Shown here in pieces: positions 6,708 to 10,156 of a stretch of DNA of 10,156 nt. Each line of letters opens with the position of its first letter. Within the stretch, counting starts at the first letter, position 1. The translations under genes were made by a program, and so were the position numbers. The notes beneath the pieces are model-generated. The model was not told where the DNA came from, did not search any database, and saw only the letters and a program-made list of their open reading frames with translations. This stretch comes from JBOGDS01 sp050743075 (lineage in GTDB: Bacteria > Actinomycetota > Actinomycetes > Jiangellales > Jiangellaceae), in assembly GCA_050743075.1 (NCBI GenBank), contig JBOGDS010000112.1, positions 1 to 10,156 of the forward strand, written 5' to 3'.

Positions 6708-6714
6708 GAGGAGG
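6708..6714 (+). promoter_or_regulatory. strong ribosome binding site that fixes the S9 peptidase start
   Basis: GAGGAGG is a near-perfect Shine-Dalgarno sequence. It abuts the ATG at 6715 with no spacing and lies downstream of the GTG at 6691. It is 6 nt from the GTG at 6721 and 9 nt from the GTG at 6724, making one of these the likely start. Confidence 0.75.
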
Positions 6715-6720
6715 ATGCCC

Positions 6721-8688
6721 GTGGTGACGACGGCTCGGTACGGTACCTGGACGTCGCCGATCGGTGCGCGGACTGCCGCCCGCCACGACGGCCGGCCCGG
6801 TTGGGTCACGGCGGTCGGCGGCGAGGTCTGGTGGACCGAGCCTCGGCCCACGGAGGGCGGGCGGGTCGCGCTGGTTCGACACACGCAGGACGGCAGGACG
6901 TCGACCGTGCTGCCGCCGCCCTGGAGCGTACGGAGCCGGGTGCACGAGTACGGCGGCCGCGCGTACGCAGTCGTGCCGCACGGGCCGGTTGTCTTCTCCG
7001 AATACTCCGACCAGCGGCTCTACCGCCACGGGCCGGACGGCAGCGCGCCGCCGGTGCCGCTGACCCCCTCACCGGATCGTCCGGCCGGGCTGCGGTATGT
7101 CGAGCCGATCCTCGCGCCGGCTGGCGACGAGGTCTGGAGCATCCGCGAAGAGTTCACCGGCCCGGCGCCCACGGACGTGACGCGCGCGATCGTGGCCGTG
7201 CCGCTCGACGGGTCGGGAGCCGTCGGTGAGGTGGTCCGCGTGCTCGTGCGCGACACGCACTTCCTGGCCGGGCCTCGGGTCTCGCCGGACGGGCGCCGGC
7301 TGGCCTGGATCGGCTGGAACCACCCGGACATGCCGTGGGACTCGACGCTGCTGCGGGTCGCCGAGATCGGACCCGACGGCGAGGTCGGCGAGCCGCGGAC
7401 AGTGGCGGGCGGGCCGGACCAGGCCGTCGTCCAGGTCGAGTGGACCGACGCGTCGACGCTGCTCGCCGTCACGGACCCCCACGGCTGGTGGAACCTGTAC
7501 CGCGTCGACGTCGAGCGGGACACGGCGCCGGCGGCGCTCTGCCCTCGTGAGGAGGAGTTCGGCGGGCCGATGTGGCAGCTCGGTATGACCTGGTTCACAC
7601 CCCTCCCGGACGGGAAGGTGGCCGCGATCCACGGTCGGGCGAGTACCCGCCTGGGCGTGCTCGACCCGGCAACGGGTGAGGTCGTGGACATCGCGTCGCC
7701 GCACACGGAGTGGGCGTCGACTCTCGCGACGTCGCGCGGGGCGGTGGTCGGCGTCGCCGGTGGCCCGGACCGTGCGTACCGGGTCGTCGAGGCCGACCCG
7801 GGAACCGGGGAGTGGCGTGGCCTCAGCCCGGCCGGCGACGACGGCGTCGACCCGGCATACCTGCCCGTGCCCGAGGCGCGGACCTTCGCCGGTGTGGGTG
7901 GCCTCGAGGTGCACGCCAACCTGTACCAGCCGCGAAGCCCTGACTTCGTCGCACCCGAGGGCCAGCGCGTCCCCTACGTCGTGTTCGTCCACGGCGGCCC
8001 GACCAGCCGCGCGCCGATGGTCCACGACCTGGAGGTCGGGTTCTTCACCAGCCGAGGCCTCGGCGTCGTCGAGGTGAACTACGGCGGGTCCACCGGCCAC
8101 GGGCGCGCGTACCGGAACCGCCTGCGCGAGAACTGGGGCGTCGTCGACGTCGAGGACAGCGCGTGCGTGGCGCGGGCGCTCGTCGCGGAAGGGCTGGCTG
8201 ACCCGGCTCGGCTGGCGATCCGCGGTGGCAGCGCCGGTGGCTGGACGGCGGCCGTTGCGCTGACGTCGGTCGACGACTTCGCGTGCGGGACGATCCGGTA
8301 CCCCATCGTGGACCTGGCCGGGTGGCGCACCGGCGAGACCCACGACTTCGAGTCGCGGTACCTCGACAGCCTGGTGGGTCCGTGGCCAGCGGAGGAGCGG
8401 CGGTACCACGAGCGCTCGCCGGTCAACCGGGCTGCGAAGCTCTCCGTTCCGTTCTTACTGCTCCAGGGGCTGGAGGACGAGATCTGCCCTCCGGTTCAGT
8501 GCGAGCGGTTCCTGGAGCGGCAGACCGGTCGGGGCATCCCGCATGCGTACCTGACGTTCGCCGGCGAGCAACACGGGTTCCGCCGCGAAGAGACCATGGT
8601 GGCGGCTCTGGAGGCGGAGCTGTCCCTGTATGGCCAGGTCTTCGGCTTCGAACCGGTCGACATCCCGCGGCTGGAGCTGACGACGTGA
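6721..8688 (+). CDS. S9 family peptidase (prolyl oligopeptidase / dipeptidyl aminopeptidase-acylaminoacyl peptidase type)
   Basis: From the GTG at 6721 the protein has 655 residues. The first two thirds form repeated beta-strand blades (for example RVSPDGRRLAWIGWNHPDMPWDSTLL) typical of the beta-propeller that gates this family. The last third, from about residue 420, is an alpha/beta hydrolase: oxyanion region VFVHGGP, nucleophile elbow GGSAGGW (S504), D586 in GLEDEICPP and H618 in EQHGFR. These enzymes cut short peptides, often after proline or from the N-terminus. No signal peptide is visible, so it is probably cytoplasmic. The start is set by GAGGAGG at 6708-6714. It follows the M20 gene by 53 nt and overlaps the S66 gene by 4 nt. 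Residue 579 is encoded by TTA (8455-8457), the only in-frame TTA I found; in streptomycetes this codon makes translation depend on the bldA tRNA. Confidence 0.9.
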   Translation: MVTTARYGTWTSPIGARTAARHDGRPGWVTAVGGEVWWTEPRPTEGGRVALVRHTQDGRTSTVLPPPWSVRSRVHEYGGRAYAVVPHGPVVFSEYSDQRLYRHGPDGSAPPVPLTPSPDRPAGLRYVEPILAPAGDEVWSIREEFTGPAPTDVTRAIVAVPLDGSGAVGEVVRVLVRDTHFLAGPRVSPDGRRLAWIGWNHPDMPWDSTLLRVAEIGPDGEVGEPRTVAGGPDQAVVQVEWTDASTLLAVTDPHGWWNLYRVDVERDTAPAALCPREEEFGGPMWQLGMTWFTPLPDGKVAAIHGRASTRLGVLDPATGEVVDIASPHTEWASTLATSRGAVVGVAGGPDRAYRVVEADPGTGEWRGLSPAGDDGVDPAYLPVPEARTFAGVGGLEVHANLYQPRSPDFVAPEGQRVPYVVFVHGGPTSRAPMVHDLEVGFFTSRGLGVVEVNYGGSTGHGRAYRNRLRENWGVVDVEDSACVARALVAEGLADPARLAIRGGSAGGWTAAVALTSVDDFACGTIRYPIVDLAGWRTGETHDFESRYLDSLVGPWPAEERRYHERSPVNRAAKLSVPFLLLQGLEDEICPPVQCERFLERQTGRGIPHAYLTFAGEQHGFRREETMVAALEAELSLYGQVFGFEPVDIPRLELTT

Positions 8689-9617
8689 GCGTGGCCGAGC
8701 TGACCAGGCCGCCGCGCCTGTCTGCGGGCGAGCGCGTCGTCGTCGTCTCGCTCGCAGGACCGTCGAAGCAGGACCAGCTCGACGCCGGCTGCGAGCGCCT
8801 GCGCGGCTGGGGTCTCGACGTGGTGGTCGCGCCGCACGCGCTCGACGTGCACGACCCGCTCGAGTACCTGGCCGGTTCCGATGCCGACCGGGCCGCAGAC
8901 CTGCAGGCGGCCTGGCTCGACCCGGCGGTGTCGGGCGTGTTCTGCGCGCGCGGTGGCTACGGCGTGCAGCGGATGGTCGACCTGCTGGACTGGGATGCGA
9001 TGCGCGAGGCCGACCCGAAGGTCTTCGCCGGGTACAGCGACGTCACCGCCCTGCACGAGGCGTTCGCGCTCCGGCTGGGCGTCGCGACCCTGCACGCGCC
9101 GATGGTCGCGGTGAAGCCGTTCACCAGCGACGAGCGCTCGGTGAACCTTTTGCGCCGCACGCTGTTCGAACCGGAGTCCGTGCTTTCGCTGACGTCGACG
9201 ACGGCCGAGACAATGGTCCCCGGCCGGGCCTGTGGCATCACGGTCGGCGGCTGCGTCAGCCTGCTCACCTCCGACATCGGCACGCCGACCGGGCGGCGCG
9301 GCTTCGCCGGCGGCATCCTCGTGCTGGAGGACACGCTCGAGGACGTCGAGCGGCTGGATCGGATCTTCACGCAGTTCCTGCGCGCCGGGCTGGCCGACGG
9401 GGTCGCCGGGATCGCGCTGGGGTCGTGGCAGGACTGTAAGCCGCCGGAGCGGGTGCGCGACCTGGCGCTGGACCGGTTCCGCGGTCTCGGAGTCCCGATC
9501 GTGTGGGAGCTCGGATTCGGCCACGGTCCGAGCTCGTTGACGATCCCACTCGGCATCCCGGCCACGCTCGACGCCGACGCGGCCGTCCTCACCCTGGACG
9601 TGCCCGCCCTGATCTGA
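8685..9617 (+). CDS. S66 family peptidase, LD-carboxypeptidase (LdcA/MccF superfamily)
   Basis: GTG at 8685 overlaps the upstream stop (GTGA) and has GGAG (8673-8676) 8 nt before it; GTG at 8691 is a less well spaced alternative. The 310-residue product carries the S66 landmarks: FCARGGYGVQRMVDLLDW, the nucleophile in GYSDVTALH (S118), the Glu in LVLEDTLEDVERLDR (E215) and the His in GFGHGPSSLTIPLG (H280). The spacing is close to that of the Pseudomonas LdcA triad. LD-carboxypeptidases remove the terminal D-Ala from muropeptide tetrapeptides in the cytoplasm during wall recycling. MccF-type members instead inactivate peptide-nucleotide antibiotics; the sequence alone does not exclude that. 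With an M55 D-aminopeptidase in the same cluster, processing of D-amino-acid-containing peptides is the best-supported role. Confidence 0.9.
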   Translation: MSVAELTRPPRLSAGERVVVVSLAGPSKQDQLDAGCERLRGWGLDVVVAPHALDVHDPLEYLAGSDADRAADLQAAWLDPAVSGVFCARGGYGVQRMVDLLDWDAMREADPKVFAGYSDVTALHEAFALRLGVATLHAPMVAVKPFTSDERSVNLLRRTLFEPESVLSLTSTTAETMVPGRACGITVGGCVSLLTSDIGTPTGRRGFAGGILVLEDTLEDVERLDRIFTQFLRAGLADGVAGIALGSWQDCKPPERVRDLALDRFRGLGVPIVWELGFGHGPSSLTIPLGIPATLDADAAVLTLDVPALI

Positions 9618-9627
9618 GCCGGCAGCA

Positions 9628-9655
9628 TGCCATCACCCCCCGTGTGAGGGTGGCA
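9628..9655. terminator. hairpin between convergent genes
   Basis: TGCCATCAC (9628-9636) can pair with GTGA (9644-9647) plus TGGCA (9651-9655). This makes a 9-bp stem with a GGG bulge and a 7-nt loop, beginning 10 nt after the S66 stop. It lies between two convergent genes and lacks a T-tract. A terminator for the plus-strand operon is the natural reading. Confidence 0.45.
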
Positions 9656-9663
9656 CGAAACGG

Positions 9664-9678
9664 CAGGCCGCCGGCCTG
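9664..9678. terminator. short GC-rich palindrome, possible bidirectional terminator
   Basis: CAGGCC (9664-9669) and GGCCTG (9673-9678) are perfect inverted arms around a 3-nt loop, just after the first hairpin and 18 nt beyond the stop codon of the minus-strand CHRD gene. It could stop transcription from either side. No T-tract is present. Confidence 0.4.
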
Positions 9679-9696
9679 ATCCCGAGACGTCGGCGG

Positions 9697-10156
9697 CTAG
9701 TGGTCGTGGTCGCCCAGCTGTGCCCTGACCTCGCCGCCCGGATAGAGCGTGCTGTGTACGTTGACGTAGGTGGTGCCGGCGCCGATGGCACGCACCAGTT
9801 CGTCGAACTCACCAGCGGCGATGCCCTGCCCTGCCGGCCCGATCACATCCGCTGCGGTCAGCACACCCTCGACCGTTGCCGGGGCGTCCGGGCATAGCTG
9901 CGTGCCCGCCGGACCGTTGCCGAGGTTGCTGCACAGGAAGACGCTGATGCCGCCGCTCTGGTGCCGCCCACCGATGTGGATGTGCGCCTGCTGCACGGCC
10001 CCCTCGAGCGCGGAATACCTCAGCGTGTACGAGATCTCGTCGCCGGACCGGCTGATCCGGGCTCGGAAGTCACCCGTGCCGGTCGTGGAGAGGGTGAGGG
10101 GGTCCTCTTCGAACCCGCTGAGCGTCTCGCGGATGTTGCGCTGCACCCTGCCGTGG
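9697..10156 (-). CDS. CHRD domain protein, 5' end outside the window
   Basis: The minus-strand frame is open to the window edge, so the N-terminus is missing. A GTG at 10144-10146 is not a convincing start because the fold is already under way. The visible part, about 150 residues, is a CHRD domain: an ETLSGFEEDP beginning, TGTGDFRARIS, ISYTLRYSALEG, the hallmark AHIHIG, and HSTLYPGGEVRAQL at the end. CHRD domains were first recognised in chordin and occur in secreted or cell-surface bacterial proteins of unknown role, so a signal peptide is expected in the missing part. Two cysteines flank a loop (FLCSNLGNGPAGTQLCP), compatible with a disulphide in an exported protein. The C-terminus ends GDHDH, a short metal-friendly tail. 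It is convergent with the peptidase cluster and unlikely to be functionally tied to it. Confidence 0.8.
   Translation of the reverse strand, partial: HGRVQRNIRETLSGFEEDPLTLSTTGTGDFRARISRSGDEISYTLRYSALEGAVQQAHIHIGGRHQSGGISVFLCSNLGNGPAGTQLCPDAPATVEGVLTAADVIGPAGQGIAAGEFDELVRAIGAGTTYVNVHSTLYPGGEVRAQLGDHDH

Noticed and set aside
6691..6720. Earlier GTG (6691) or ATG (6715) start for the S9 peptidase
   Set aside because: The strong GAGGAGG at 6708-6714 lies downstream of the first and directly abuts the second, so neither can use it.
7069..8409. Long minus-strand open frame opposite the S9 peptidase
   Set aside because: It is antisense to an intact S9 enzyme, with a low-complexity Arg/Val/Asp-rich product.
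1..10156. tRNA, rRNA, CRISPR array, insertion sequence, prophage or att site
   Set aside because: I saw no cloverleaf-like sequence, spaced direct repeats, transposase, integrase or terminal inverted repeats.

Overview
The window is very GC-rich. It has strong codon bias for G/C in the third position, many GTG starts and frequent GTGA/ATGA stop-start overlaps, which together point to an actinomycete (Actinomycetota). Genes related to type VII (ESX) secretion support this. I cannot resolve the genus from sequence alone.

Layout: (1) 2-505, the 3' part of a VOC/glyoxalase-fold metalloprotein gene that may begin upstream of the window. (2) 506-843, a 338-bp non-coding stretch holding a possible terminator, a four-copy 8-bp tandem repeat, and an operator-like perfect dyad just ahead of the next gene. 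(3) 844-2307, an aldehyde dehydrogenase of the succinate-semialdehyde dehydrogenase type with all catalytic residues. (4) 2395-4525, three tightly overlapping genes with ESX features: a small EspC-like protein with a YxxxD motif, a WXG-type helical-hairpin protein with a hydrophobic glycine-rich C-terminus, and a possible EspG-like chaperone or immunity protein. (5) 4522-9617, four peptidases of four unrelated families: M55 D-aminopeptidase (DppA type), M20 metallopeptidase, S9 prolyl-oligopeptidase type, and S66 LD-carboxypeptidase. (6) 9618-9696, hairpins between convergent genes. (7) 9697-10156, minus strand, the 3' part of a CHRD-domain protein whose N-terminus lies outside the window.

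The five genes from 2395 to 6667 are joined by 4- to 8-nt overlaps, and the last two peptidase genes follow after a 53-nt gap and overlap each other by 4 nt. The peptidases look like a set for dismantling peptides, including D-amino-acid or peptidoglycan-derived ones. Their physical coupling to a secretion-type WXG pair is the most unusual aspect of the window. The functional link between the two halves is inference.
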